Assembly (NCBI GenBank): GCA_033065855.1 | Contig: JAVXUO010002182.1 | Coordinates: 124,001-188,000, forward strand | Direction of reading: 5' to 3' | DNA: 64,000 nucleotides | Source of the DNA: Escallonia rubra | Taxonomy: Eukaryota; Streptophyta; Magnoliopsida; Escalloniales; Escalloniaceae | Shown: positions 21,757-32,749 of the stretch, in pieces | Position numbering within the stretch: position 1 is the stretch's first letter | Layout: the number at the start of each line of letters is the position of its first letter | Notes under the pieces: model-generated | Told to the model about the DNA's origin: nothing | Seen by the model: the letters and a program-made list of their open reading frames with translations, nothing else | Database searches by the model: none | Made by a program: the position numbers and the translations under genes

Positions 21757-23795
21757 GGTGACTTTAAAAAAACAAACAAACCCACCTTGTCTTCATCTTG
21801 TTCATTCAGTGGAGATCAAGAAACAGGTGAAACTGAAGATGAGAAAAAGAAGTGGAAGAAAGAACCTTCGAAGTTCTTGACATGTAATATTGCTAATAGC
21901 TTTCTTCTTTGGGTGAAGAATAACTGGTTTGAGTTCACCAATCTGGTGGAAGCTCTAGACCCAATTGTCATTACTATACATGTGATCAACTCCCCTCCAT
22001 TGTTTTCACTTCAATTTAGATATCGAATTTGCTCTTCTCTGGGCTATCTTTGGTTTCCGGATTTGTACAGCTTGAGGACCTGATTGAGTGTGTGGGTGTG
22101 AAGAAGTTGTGTGCGCGTGTGAACAAAAATAGCTGTGCAGTGTACATATGTATGTGTTCAGGGCATGATTGCGTGAAGATTGTGTATCCACAGGTGAGCA
22201 GACGGGTGTAGTGGTGTAGGTATGTGAATTTAGTGCATATTGGTGTCTGAAATTAATAAGTGTGCTTGAAATGGTGAAGGGTAAGGGGGCGTGGGAAGTA
22301 GTAGCAGAGATGTTGATGTGCGTGGAGTGTGCGTAGGTGCATGTAATTGTGTTGGTAAGATATGTTAATATATGGGTTTGGGTGTATTAGGGTGGTGTAA
22401 GAATGTGTGTTTTAGGTAGATATGTGTAACTAAGTGTGGCAGGTGTGTGCGCGTGAGTTATGTGTGCATAAATAAATGGGTTCAACAGTTGGCTTGAAGA
22501 AGACAAGTGTGTGTGTGTTTAGGTGAGACAGTGGGTGCTTTGATTTGAATAGTGTTCGTAATTACCACTAAAAATAGGGAAATTATTTAGGTAGCTTATT
22601 CCATGAACTTTTATAAATAGTTAGGTTCAAAATCTAATAAATCTCAAAACAGTAACCCCCAATATTTTTAAGAGACGTATGCCCTGAAATGTTTTGGGAA
22701 TTTTCGGTGTCCGAAAGGACGCTAAATTAGGGTATCGATTATGAGAAATTCTCAATTTATTTAGCATACAAAACCAAGTTATTTTCATCTGAAAATTTTA
22801 AGAAAATCTTATTTTACTGATATGTTTCATATTCTAAAATTTTGGGCCATTCTGAGGCCGATAGGTATTTTTCGTGGAACTGACCTTTTAGCGCTCGGTC
22901 CGGATACCGCTTCGGGATTTTCAAGCGAAAATTTCCTAAAATACTTTTTAACCTAAAAATGACTTCAGAATGTTAAAAATAGTATTTTAAGATTTTTTTT
23001 TTGGGAGGTATTTTGATAATTTTACATATAAGACATACTTTGAGGTAAATTCATATACATTAAGATTGTTTGAGTGATTATGCTTGGGGAAGACCATTTT
23101 GGTTATTTAAGTCTGAGAGGGGCATTTTGGTAATTTTACACATAAGGGCATTTTGATTATTTTACATACGCAGCGAAGGAGGTTCATTTTGGGAGTATTT
23201 GTGAGCCCGTATTAAGTTATAATTTTGTACTGTTGGTTGTGTTCTAATGATTCGATTATTCCATCTAGGGTAAAGCAAAAGACTTTTCGGTTAGGATAAT
23301 CTAGCAGCAGATCCAGTTAAGGGATTTTATCTGAACATTGGGCAAGGACTTTCGTCCGAACCCTTATTTTGATAGCTTGTACTCGTAAGTAATCTTTTGA
23401 TTTACTTATGGCTAATGCCGAACTCTGAATTATGTAATGATATCAGCATGTTATTGCCCACAAAACCGCAATGTTGAACCTGAACCGATTATTTGGAAAT
23501 CTTGTGATGCTCGCCTGTATTGCATGCTGGGAAAATTTGATAATTGTTTGTATCCGTTCTTCCAAATTGTTGTGCCTACATTCGATAACTATTAACAATC
23601 TGTTTTTCTGAATTGTTGTGCATGCTGTATCGCCTGTATTGCATGATATTTATTTGTAATTTTCTTCTGAAATTCTCAATGATGACTTATTTTGGTATAT
23701 TATGGTTATTGAAATTCGATCTGATTTTGGTGAATTAAGTGTATGTTAATGCTCGTTGATATTGTTGATTTTTCTGTGTTGACCTGAGTATCTAT
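21757..23795. other. Intergenic DNA with possible decayed LTR
   Basis: 21757-22080 is open on the plus strand (ETEDEKKKWKKEPSKFL...) but matches nothing I know. 22560-23500 contains TTTTCGGTGTCCGAAAGGACGCTAAATTAGGG-like (about 22704-22735) and ACTTTCGTCCGAACCC phrases typical of decayed chromovirus LTRs, followed by a TGTTATTGCCC / TGCATGCTG zone; no ends found. Confidence 0.3.
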
Positions 23796-23887
23796 TATGT
23801 GCATTAAACCTTAGATGCCTGAATACTTTACTAAAACTCCACTTCTCTACAAAGACATAAAGTAAGTCAAAGCAGCTGTAAATTATT
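23796..23887. repeat. Dispersed ~85-bp repeat (partner 49416-49496)
   Basis: TTAAACCTTAGATGCCTGAA and the following AAAGACATAAAGTAAGTCAAAGCAG recur at 49416-49496 in the same orientation with a few changes. Identity outside this block falls away at once. Confidence 0.75.
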
Positions 23888-25718
23888 ATGAGAAGCAATG
23901 CAAAAGGGTGAGATCTATTACCGTCCCATTGGTTTGGCTTAATAGCCTCTGAGAGCCAGATTTTTCCAACCACCAAATAATTGCTTAGCTATAGGAATAA
24001 TCTTTACAAGAGACTGCAGTTGTGCAAGTTAGGCAAACAAAGTAGAGAAATGGTACTTTAGTGTTGGCAAAATATACTCTTTCAACAAAAAAGGAAGGAA
24101 GAAAAAAAACCTGTTCTTACCAAAAGTAGGTAAACTCGTTTCTGCTAAATAATTTTCTGCTAAGGTAATCTCTCTCCACATGTATTCTGAAATCACAGCA
24201 ATAGTAAGAGGAAGACCATATTGTTGGGAACATTCCGAAGATGGATCATTAGTTTACTATTTTTACGTTTGTTTTACCTTGTATTCCAAAGTCATCTTTA
24301 TTAGGATTGTCTAAATGTGCATTGCAGAACATAATCGCACTGTTGTGCTCCTTAAATATGTATTGTGCTTAAGTTTTTTACCAAAGAGTAATAACCTTGT
24401 TTTTCTTTTTTGTACGGCTTGACTTCTTTAATAGCAATGGCTGCCTTGCTCCTCAGGTTTGTGTTGTGCTTTGCTTAATTTCTTTAATAGAAAAAATAAT
24501 GTTCCCCCTACACTCTTTCCTAACCGAACCCATAATCATTTGGTGCTAATGCCTCACGATTTCGGATTAGCTAATTATTAGACCACTAAAGTCAAAACAG
24601 TTGGTCTATTCAGTATGGTGGAGAAGAGGAGTAGAAGGTTATTTTGGCGGTAAATCATTTTCTCATAAATTAGGCTCTTAAAGTTTCTTTCAGGCAAGTT
24701 TAGGACGTGGAGAAGGGAAATAGTTAGTCATCTTGTTCATGATTTGCCCTCTAATCTGTTCTTAACGTCGTTTAGCTGTTCTATCTGTTACCACTTTTCA
24801 ATTTACAAGTTATGTTTTTAACCTTATTTGCACAAAATAGGCGGAACTGGAGAAGGGTCTCAGTGGTGATGCCGTGACAAACCATTGGCATCCAGAAGAT
24901 TCTAGTGAGAGAGATTATGAAGTGGCTACTGTAGAATTAGAACCTAAGGACAATCAACCTGAACATCTTCCCCCGTTGAAGGAATGAGACACACACACTT
25001 TTCTTATTCCAGATGCGATATAGCCTATTTCCATGATCTGGGATCCTATTCTTATTCTCTAATTTACTTTTGCAGGAGAAGCTAGAGTAACATAAATTAA
25101 ATAAGAAGTCAAAAGTAGCCAATGTTAGGAAAAAGGTTCAGTCTAATCAATCAGTTACGGTACAATGCTACTTACCAAGCGATCTATCATAAGCTTATGT
25201 TGGTTTAATATATATATATTTTTTTTTACAACATGCAATATTTTTTTGATTACAACATGTTGGATTAATTGACAATGTGTTCAGCTTTATGTTCTCACCT
25301 AGGATAGTGCCTTGTATTGTTTAGCCTTTTTATGGTTCGGGAAAAACGTCAAAGGGATAGAGTGGCATTCCCTGTGTGTCCCCACGCGTAGACCATATAC
25401 AAGTGCTAGTATATCTCACCCAGCGAAGCGGAAATTACTCGAACCCAAGCTCTTTAGTGTTTTTCTTTACCTGTTTTATATATTGCATTCGCCCGAACTC
25501 ATAATTCAAGCTCCCTTCATTATATGCAAGTAAACGGTAATTACGGTCACTAACACAGCAAGTAAGGCTAGAGACTAAGTTTTATTTGTCTTGCTTAGAG
25601 CAGGAACTAACGAATTACTGTAATTGACGCATTAAACCAATGGCTGTTGGTTTACATCTCAGTGAGGTTGTTCGCCTTTCACTTATTTAGTCATACTAAA
25701 GGCGGGAGAATGGATGAC
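23888..25718. other. Intergenic DNA with one exon-like piece
   Basis: At 24841-24987 a frame preceded by an AG (ACAAAATAG) encodes AELEKGLSGDAVTNHWHPED, then an acidic tail ending PPLKE and a stop. It looks exon-like but I recognise no family and no partner exons. The remainder is unassigned AT-rich DNA. Confidence 0.3.
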
Positions 25719-25915
25719 AAATAGCTGGCGACCATCGTCCCTTCTTTTCAAATTTAATAAAGGCCGAATTTGAGGGTACATTCCAATTTATTAAGTAGGA
25801 TTATGTTTCAACTTTAAAAATTGTCAATCTTTAGTCTTGCAACGGAAGTGTCGTTGGACAAACAAAAGTATCGCAAAACAACGCTTACACTTGCGTTCAC
25901 TATCAATTTAGTCAG
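25719..25915. repeat. Duplicated block, copy 2 (partner 5744-5945)
   Basis: Same-orientation homologue of 5744-5945, ending at CACTATCAATTTA. Directly after it a CAGTGGCGGAGCTAG terminus begins, so the block marks the left junction of the insertion that separates it from UGT copy 2. Confidence 0.7.
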
Positions 25916-27657
25916 TGGCGGAGCTAGAATTTTTTTTAAGGTGGGCACCAAAATCTCAATTTAAATTAACAATCTCACTAGTAGTAATTGTCAAATTCTA
26001 CCAATTTTTAATTGCATATTGTAAGTTCTAAAACTCAATTGTCACATTCCAGATTGATACAAAAAATAATTTGTTTGATAATTTTAGGTTGTTAATTGTG
26101 CATTTGAGAATTGTGATTATTGATCTGTGATTTTAGATTGTTAATTGATGATTTTAGGTTATTAGCTGTGCATTTGAAGTAATTGCGATTATTAATTGAT
26201 GATTTTAGGTTGTTAATTGATGATTTTAGATTGTTAATTGTGCATTGAGCTTTTGAGATATTGAGATTATTGACGGAGGATAGGACCCAATTAGATTGAA
26301 TGTGTGATTTTTGTTAATTTTTATTGCATTGAGCCTTTTAGAATTGAGAATTGAGATTGTTGACGGAAGATGGGACCCAATTGGATTGAGATACTTATTA
26401 GTTAGCGCAGACACGGACACCACGTCTGATCGACGGTGTCCGACATTTAAAAAACAAATTAACGTATGCCGATGTGTCTGGAGGTGCGTGTGGGTGGGCG
26501 TCGGACACGTGTCCAGAGGCGTCAGACACGTGTCGGTATGTGTCAGACACGTGTCCGGAGGTGTCAGACACGTATCGGACACCATATCGACACCCTCTAT
26601 GAGGTGTCGAAATTGAGGTTGTCGACGGAGGATGGGACCCAATTGGATTAAGATACATGTTAGCTAGCGCAGACACGGACACCACGTCTGATCGACGGTG
26701 TCTGACATTTAAAACACAAATTAATGTATGCCGATGTATCTGGAGGTGCGTGTCGGTGGACGTCGAACACGTGTCCGGAGTCGTCCGACACGTGTCCGGA
26801 GTCGTCCGACACGTGTCCAGAGGCGTCGGACACGTGTCGGTATGTGTCGGACACATGTCTGGAGGTGTCAAACACGTATCGGACACCATATCGACACCCT
26901 CTATGAGGTGTCGGAATTGAGGTTGTTGACGGAGGATGAGACCCAATTGGATTGAGATACCTAATAGCTAGCGCAGACACGGACACCACGTTTGATCGAC
27001 GGTGTTCGACATTTAAAAAATAAATTAACGTATGCCGATGTGTCTGGAGGTGCATGTCGGTGGGCGTCATACACGTGTCCGGAGGCGTCGGACACGTGTC
27101 CGGAGGCTTCGGACACGTGTCTGGAGGCGTCGGATACGTGTCGGACACGTGTCCGACGCCTCCGGACACGTGTCGGAGGCGTCGGACACGTGTCCGGAGG
27201 CGTCGGACACGTGTCCGGAGGCATCGAACACGTGTCCGGAGGCATCGGACACGTGTCACACGACACATGTGTCCGGAGGTGTCAGACACGTATCGGACAC
27301 CATATCGACACCCTCTATGAGGTGTCGGAATTGAGGTTGTTAACGGAGGATGAGACCCAATTGGATTAAGATACCTGTTAGCTAGCGCAGACACGGACAC
27401 CACGTCTGATCGACGGTGTCCGACATTTAAAACACAAACTAACGTATGTCGATGTGTCTGGAGATGTGTGTCGGTGGGCGTCAGACACGTGTCTGGAGGC
27501 GTCGGACACGTGTCCAGAGGCATCGGACACCATATCGACACCCTATATGAGGTGTCGGAATTGAGATTGTTGAATGTGCATTAAATTTAGGTTAGTTAGG
27601 TTAATGTGACATTTTTAGCATGCACCCCCTGGAATCTCATCGTGGCTCCAGCACTGG
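25916..27657. mobile_element. hAT-terminus-like CAGTGGCGGAGC ... CAGCACTG segment
   Basis: CAGTGGCGGAGCTAGAATTT on the left and GTGGCTCCAGCACTG on the right are roughly inverse, as in the well-supported hAT element at 53877-54471. However the flanking 8 bases do not match and the interior is CACTA-type array DNA. It is either an element with decayed ends or an unrelated end that landed here. Boundary is uncertain. Confidence 0.35.
26230..27570 (-). repeat. Nested array rich in GACACGTGTCC
   Basis: Four outer units begin near 26340, 26613, 26909 and 27327 (GGAATTGAG then TTGACGGAGGATGG or a variant). Each contains a variable number of ~18-bp units of type GACACGTGTCCGGAGGCGTC. I counted about 18 CACGTG palindromes in ~1.05 kb. 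It is the inverted and expanded counterpart of 19155-19440. Long frames on both strands (such as 26660-27541) are repeat artefacts. Confidence 0.9.
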
Positions 27658-28370
27658 CTATAATTAGCCCTAATTAGTCCTGATTAACAATATTTTAGTA
27701 AATCAATTAACCCTAATTAGCTCTAACGAGCCTAATTAGTTTTAATTAACCCTAAGAACCTAATGAAAATCAAATTAGCTGTAATTACCCCAAATTAGCC
27801 CAAATGAACCCAATTATGCGCATATTGATTATAGTTAGCCTAATTAGTCGTAATTTGCACTAACATAACCCAATTAAGCCTAATTAGCGCTAGTTAGGAC
27901 TAATCAACACTACTCGGCACCATTAAAACCCTAATTAGGACTAAATAACCCTAATTAGTCCTAATTAGGACTAAATAACCCTAATTAGTCCTAATCAACC
28001 CTAATTAGCTATAATTATCTGAAACTAGCCCTCATTAACATTAATTAGCCCTAACATAACCCAATTAAGCCTGATTAGCCCTAATTATGACTAATCAGCA
28101 TTACTCAGCACAATTAAACCCTAATTAGGACTAAATAACCCTAATTAGTCCTAATCAACTCTAATGAGCTATTATTATCCGAAACTAGCCCTCATTAATA
28201 TTAATTATTCCTAACATAACCCAATTAAGCCTAATTAGCCCTAATTAGGACTAATCAGCACTACTCGGCACAATTAAACCCTAATTAGGACTAAATAATC
28301 CTAATTACTCCTAATCAACCCTAATTAGCTATAATTAATACTCGTAATTAACCCTAATAACCTAGTTAGC
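27657..28370 (-). repeat. ~160-bp tandem array, inverted copy
   Basis: CTAATTAGGACTAAATAACC-type units; the ACTCGGCAC landmark occurs near 27913, 28103 and 28264 (spacings ~190 and ~161, the first enlarged by a ~30-bp internal duplication). It corresponds, in inverse orientation, to 18630-19155. Confidence 0.88.
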
Positions 28371-28631
28371 CATAATTACTCCAGGTTGCCCAGAGATGGT
28401 TCAATTACTCGTTGTTTACAAACCATGCCTTCTTTATATTAGTTGTTGTTTTGAGAAGTCCATTGGCAACGAGATGGTTCAACTCGTTGCCAACGAATTT
28501 TATTTAATGTGGAATTGGTAACATATGTAACGATCTTTCTACAGTTTTGATATTTCGAAAAGATTCTTGCATATGTTATCAATTTCTGAACGCATGCATG
28601 CATAGAAACCCTTAGTTCCCGTTCAAAGGTA

Positions 28632-28660
28632 CTCATTACAAAGTAATGCTTTGTAATGAG
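28632..28660. repeat. 12-bp inverted repeat
   Basis: CTCATTACAAAG and CTTTGTAATGAG flank a 5-base loop (TAATG), inside CCAAAGG-like outer flanks that also partly pair. Confidence 0.75.
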
Positions 28661-28794
28661 CCTTTGGATGTCCAGTTTGGACACTTTGGAAGAGCTAATT
28701 ATTTATAAAATAGTGTTTTGACTCATGCTTTGTGTTCTATGTCGTGGATATTTGGTACACGTTCTCGTGTGTTTCTTCGGGTGCATACAGATCT

Positions 28795-28851
28795 GGTGTT
28801 CTAACATCCATCAAACCTTCATGAGCAAGGTTAGATGAATGTTAGAACACC
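28795..28851. ncRNA. Candidate hairpin (small-RNA-precursor-like foldback)
   Basis: Arms 28795-28819 and 28827-28851 are 25 bases each with two mismatches and a 7-base loop (CATGAGC), upstream of the TNP2 frame. A 57-base foldback is short for a plant miRNA precursor, so an RNA role is only a possibility; it may simply be a leader structure or a small inverted repeat. Confidence 0.3.
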
Positions 28852-29102
28852 TAATCGATGTCGTGTACTTGGAGAAATGCGGGGAGGTGCTGCCGAATTT
28901 TTCACAGACATGGGACTAAGCATGAGTTATTCACTGTTTTATAAACATGTGCTTTTCTGAATGGGATAGGACCACTACCTGTTGAAGAGTGGAGGGGAAA
29001 TATGTAGACATGTTGTAACATTCATGCATTCATATTTACATCGGCAATGCCTAATCACTGGTCATAATTGAAGGTGGTATACAGTACGATAATTCAGTCG
29101 TC

Positions 29103-30689
29103 ATGTCAGTCAATCGAAGTTGGATGAAAAGGAAGAATGCTGAAGATTTTGAGTGTCGCGTTGACGAATTTCTCGACTTCGCTTATGCGCATCCTGCACA
29201 TGTTGACCTTGATAAGATAAGGTGTCCATGCGGTAGATGTGAGTTGTTGCATTGGAAAAAAAGAATTGAAGTAAAATGGCATCTTCGTCGGTACGGTTTT
29301 ATGGGTGGATACACAAGGTGGACGCAGCACGGGAAAACGATAGTATTGTCGTCCAACCCGGCTAGTCAAACTGAAGTTAGGGAGGAGGCACGATATGAAT
29401 ACCGAGATATGATTATGGATGCTGGGCATGCTAATGTTGACTGGGGTGATGACAGTCCACAACCGCCGAACGAGGGGGCTCATTAGTTTTATGAGTTGTT
29501 GAGAGCTGCGGAAGAGCCACTGTGGGATGGAGCTCTGAAACACACACGGCTATCTGTGGTTAGTAGGTTATTACAGTTGAAATCAGACCACAGGCTGAGT
29601 AAGAAAGGTTTTAACGAGTTTGTTACCTTAATCAAAGAAATACTGCCCGAAAGTGAAAAGCTACCGCCGTCGTACTATGACGCGAAGAAGATGATGAGGA
29701 AACTTGGGTTGAGCTATGACCGGATAGATGTGTGCAGTGACGATTGTGTATTATTCTGGAAAGAGAATAAGGATTTGTCACGGTGTCCAGTATGTGATCA
29801 TTCGAGGTACAAACCGGACAAAGGAAAGAAGAAAAACATTGCATGGAAGATATTGTGATATTTCCCGGTCACACCACGGCTTCAGAGAATGTACTACTCC
29901 TCCAATACGGCTGAACATATGAGGGCTCACCGTGAGACTCGCAGCAACGATGCCGATGTGCTGACACACCCAGCTGATGGAGAGGCGTGGAAGGAGTTTG
30001 ACCGCAGGCATCCAGTCTTTGCTCAGCAAGTTCGGAATGTTAGGTTTAACGTAAAAGATGATGATCGAACAAAACAAACACAAAACAGTGGAGTCTTGGT
30101 CAACGGTGACTGTTATGCCGAGAATTGCATGAACTTTTACGGAGAGCTAGATGAGATTGTTGAGCTAACATATCTGGGTTCCCAAAACCGCCTGGTAATG
30201 TTCAAGTGTACGTGGTTCGATGTCACATGCAGTAGAGGAATCTGTGTTAGCTCTCAAGGGATTGTAGATGTCAATGTCAAGTCAAGACTTGCATCAGACG
30301 AGCCCTTTGTGTTTGCTAGTCAAGCTGTACAAGTCTTTTACGCGGAGGACGTCGCCAATCCTAAATCTCATTGGTATACAACTATCAAGTCCAAGAAATT
30401 GCCCGTGACATATGACATTGAGCTAGACTCCTTTCAAGCCGACCAACCACGTGTTTTGTTCCCTGTTGAGGTCAACAACGAGGAGGACGATCTTCCTCTT
30501 CCAACAACACTTCTTGTAGGAGAAGAAGTCGTAGATGATGACACGGAAGACGTGAAAAGTGTTGGAGATGATGTGACCGAGTCTACTGATGAAGAGGATG
30601 AATTCGAAGATGAAGAGGACGACGAGTCCCACGAAGAAGAGGACGACGAGGAAAGTGATGAAGATGATTCGCAAACTGAAAATGATTGA
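29103..30689 (+). pseudogene. Internally deleted TNP2-like CACTA transposase (Transpos_assoc - TNP2 N-term - DUF4216)
   Basis: TNP2 proteins catalyse CACTA excision. One frame of 529 codons runs 29103-30689 with two in-frame stops (TAG 29484-29486; TGA 29856-29858). Residues 1-~90 (MSVNRSWMKRKNAEDFECRV, CPCGRC) match the transposase-associated domain; ~130-300 match the TNP2 start (FYELLRAAEEPLWDG, SRCPVC, YFPVTPRLQRMY, AEHMRAH, GEAWKEFDRRHPVFA). Immediately after, the sequence enters the C-terminal DUF4216-type region (VRNVRFNVKDDD, QNSGVLVNGD, NFYGELDEIVELTYLG, DEPFVFASQAVQVFY) and an acidic Asp/Glu-rich tail. The DDE catalytic core is missing. The first stop lies between matching family segments and the second replaces the Arg expected before YFPVTPRLQR, so it is dead as a transposase. 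Confidence 0.85.
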
Positions 30690-30863
30690 CTTGTAATGTT
30701 GTAACATCACGGGAAAAATGTAGTAACATTTTAGAACTTGGTGTTTAATGATGTGTTTTTGCAAATCCGTTCATATATATATAATATATATATATATAGT
30801 GCCGATGATGATTTTTGCCAAATTATTATTTTTAACGTGTTAATGTATTTGTAATTTATCTAT
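30690..30863. other. Spacer with (TA)n between the two transposon genes
   Basis: Includes a (TA)n run at about 30774-30799 and separates the two genes by 174 bp. Confidence 0.5.
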
Positions 30864-32446
30864 ATGAAGTCAGATATGGATAGGATACGGGCTATTCGTG
30901 GCCCGGTTGGACGCCGAGCTGCTTTCTCCGTTTTGGGTCCCACCTCGTCATTGCCTACTGATGACGAGGCACAGAGTGATCGCGGACAGCAGATGGGGCC
31001 CCAACCCCAGCCATCGCCCCAGCCCCAGCCGTCGTCCCAGCCCCAGCCGTCGCCCCAGCCCCAGCTGTCACCCCAGCCCGACGCAGATTCATCCCACACG
31101 CGCGTGCATTCTCCATCTTCCGTGGGTTCTACCTCAGGTATAGTTGATAACGGTGTTTAGTACATTTTCGCTAGCCGTATATTTAAAGTATATTTGAACT
31201 GTATTAATGTCTGTGTTTTGTAGGATCTCGACGAGGCCATGGTCCGACACGTGGGGTACGCATCGACCCCCAGCGTAAACAGAGAGTTACGCTCACACAA
31301 GATGGCCTGTAAGTACTAAAAATATCACCTCATGCCTTATATTTAAAATTTTGGGGTGTTAATTTATATTTGAACTGTATTAATTTATTTATTTAATTCT
31401 TTGGCAGGATCCTGGAGAATCAGGCGAGGACGAAGATCGGCGTTCTTGTGAAGGGCCGATTCTTCGAGCCACGCCTGTACTGGAAGGACTGGGATGCCGC
31501 TGCGAGGGAGGCCTTATGGGAGGAGTGGCTGGTACGGTGAAGTATTTTTTTCAGCATTAGTAAATGTTTAATTAGAGTTTGTTTTCTGTTGTTAATTTGT
31601 GTTATTGAATGCCTTACAGGAGGGGTTCACGTTTGACACGCCTCAGCAGCATGTACTGGGGTAACAGACCTTCTTTGCCTACATCGGCAAGAATTACCAC
31701 CGATGGCTCCACGACGCACGGGACCGGGCGAAGAAGATGCTGCCCGAGGGTGCCCCGATGACGGAGATGACGAGATATCCCCCACATTGGATATATCATC
31801 GTGTATGGGGGGAGATGATAGATCGGTGGGCTATGGATTCAAGCTGGGACGCCAAGAGTAAGAGCGGGGCCGAGGACAGACAGAACAGAGATCCGACGCA
31901 CACGGGGGAGTCGGTGCCACACGCGGTCGAGCACCCAGATCTGGAGGAAGATGAGGTCGTAGCTCTGACCTATACTCAGACGCACGTGCGGAAGAAGGAT
32001 AAGGACGAGGCACACCGGGCGGGCGACTATATTTTAGATATTGCCCGGCGGATCGATGTGAGTCAATTTGTTTTAGTTGTTAATGTTTTGTCTTTCTATC
32101 CTCAATGTCCGTTTCGTTAATTAATGCCCTGACATATTGTTAAACCACTGTTTTTGTAGGCCTCGTATGAACAGCTAAGGGGGTCCGAGCAGCAGTCCGG
32201 ACAGCCATCAGCGTCCACTAGTACGGCTGCGAGTACTTGGGGTTGAAGCGATGGCTGGATACGCCGGAGGTCGTGAATCGGACGAAAGGCCGCATACGCA
32301 GCCTGCCTAGCACGACTGCTCATGCCGTGATAGGAACGTCCTCACCCCCTGTTGCCCCTCCACAGACACCGACTCCTCAGCGTCAGTTGGACGAGGAGGA
32401 GATCCAGCGCATTGCTACAGTGGTGGTGAGGATGATCAGGGAGTAG
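30864..32446 (+). pseudogene. CACTA second gene, plant transposase (Transposase_24/TnpA-like), five exons, decayed
   Basis: Such proteins are thought to bind CACTA subterminal repeats. Likely exons: 30864-31137, 31224-31308, 31408-31531, 31620-32057 and 32160-32446, each bounded by GT/AG and joining in frame. Features: a QPQPSPQPQPS low-complexity stretch in exon 1; GRFFEPRLYWKDWDAAAREALWEEWL in exon 3 (written by position, 31464-31531); and in exon 4 HHRVWGEMIDRW-like and ...AEDRQNRDPTHTGES with DLEEDEVVALTYTQTHVRK, the conserved core of the family. A C-terminal helix RQLDEEEIQRIATVVVRMIR closes it. TAA at 31662-31664 interrupts exon 4, and exon 5 is frameshifted near 32240. Inactive. Confidence 0.7.
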
Positions 32447-32749
32447 GACGCTGTTGGACATGCCGAGCCGGCCCCAGATCAGCAGGATCCAGATCCGGGA
32501 CTCAGCAACCCCTGATGAGCCCCTTCTTGTGCCCGTTCCTAGCTTCCCCTGCGCCCGGCTTATACTCTTCTCCCCTCCCCTCACCGGCTGTATCCGGTTC
32601 CCGACTTGTACATAATGAGTCTTTTTTATGATTGATTATATATATTTATTTGTGTATTGATTTTTAGCGTTGTTGTTGAGAAATGAAAATTGTATTACAG
32701 GTTTGGGTAATTGAAAAATAAAAAAAAATTCAAAAATTTGTTTGCTTTT
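32447..32749. other. 3' region of the transposase gene
   Basis: C-rich then AT-rich DNA between the last coding exon and the subterminal repeats; no feature recognised. Confidence 0.4.

Noticed and set aside
26660-27541. 293-codon and other long frames on both strands of the GTGTCC array
   Set aside because: They arise from a repeat whose unit length is a multiple of three and whose composition lacks stops; cysteine/threonine-rich repeats have no domain.
30423-30764. Minus-strand hydrophobic 113-codon frame
   Set aside because: Antisense of the acidic tail of the TNP2-derived frame.
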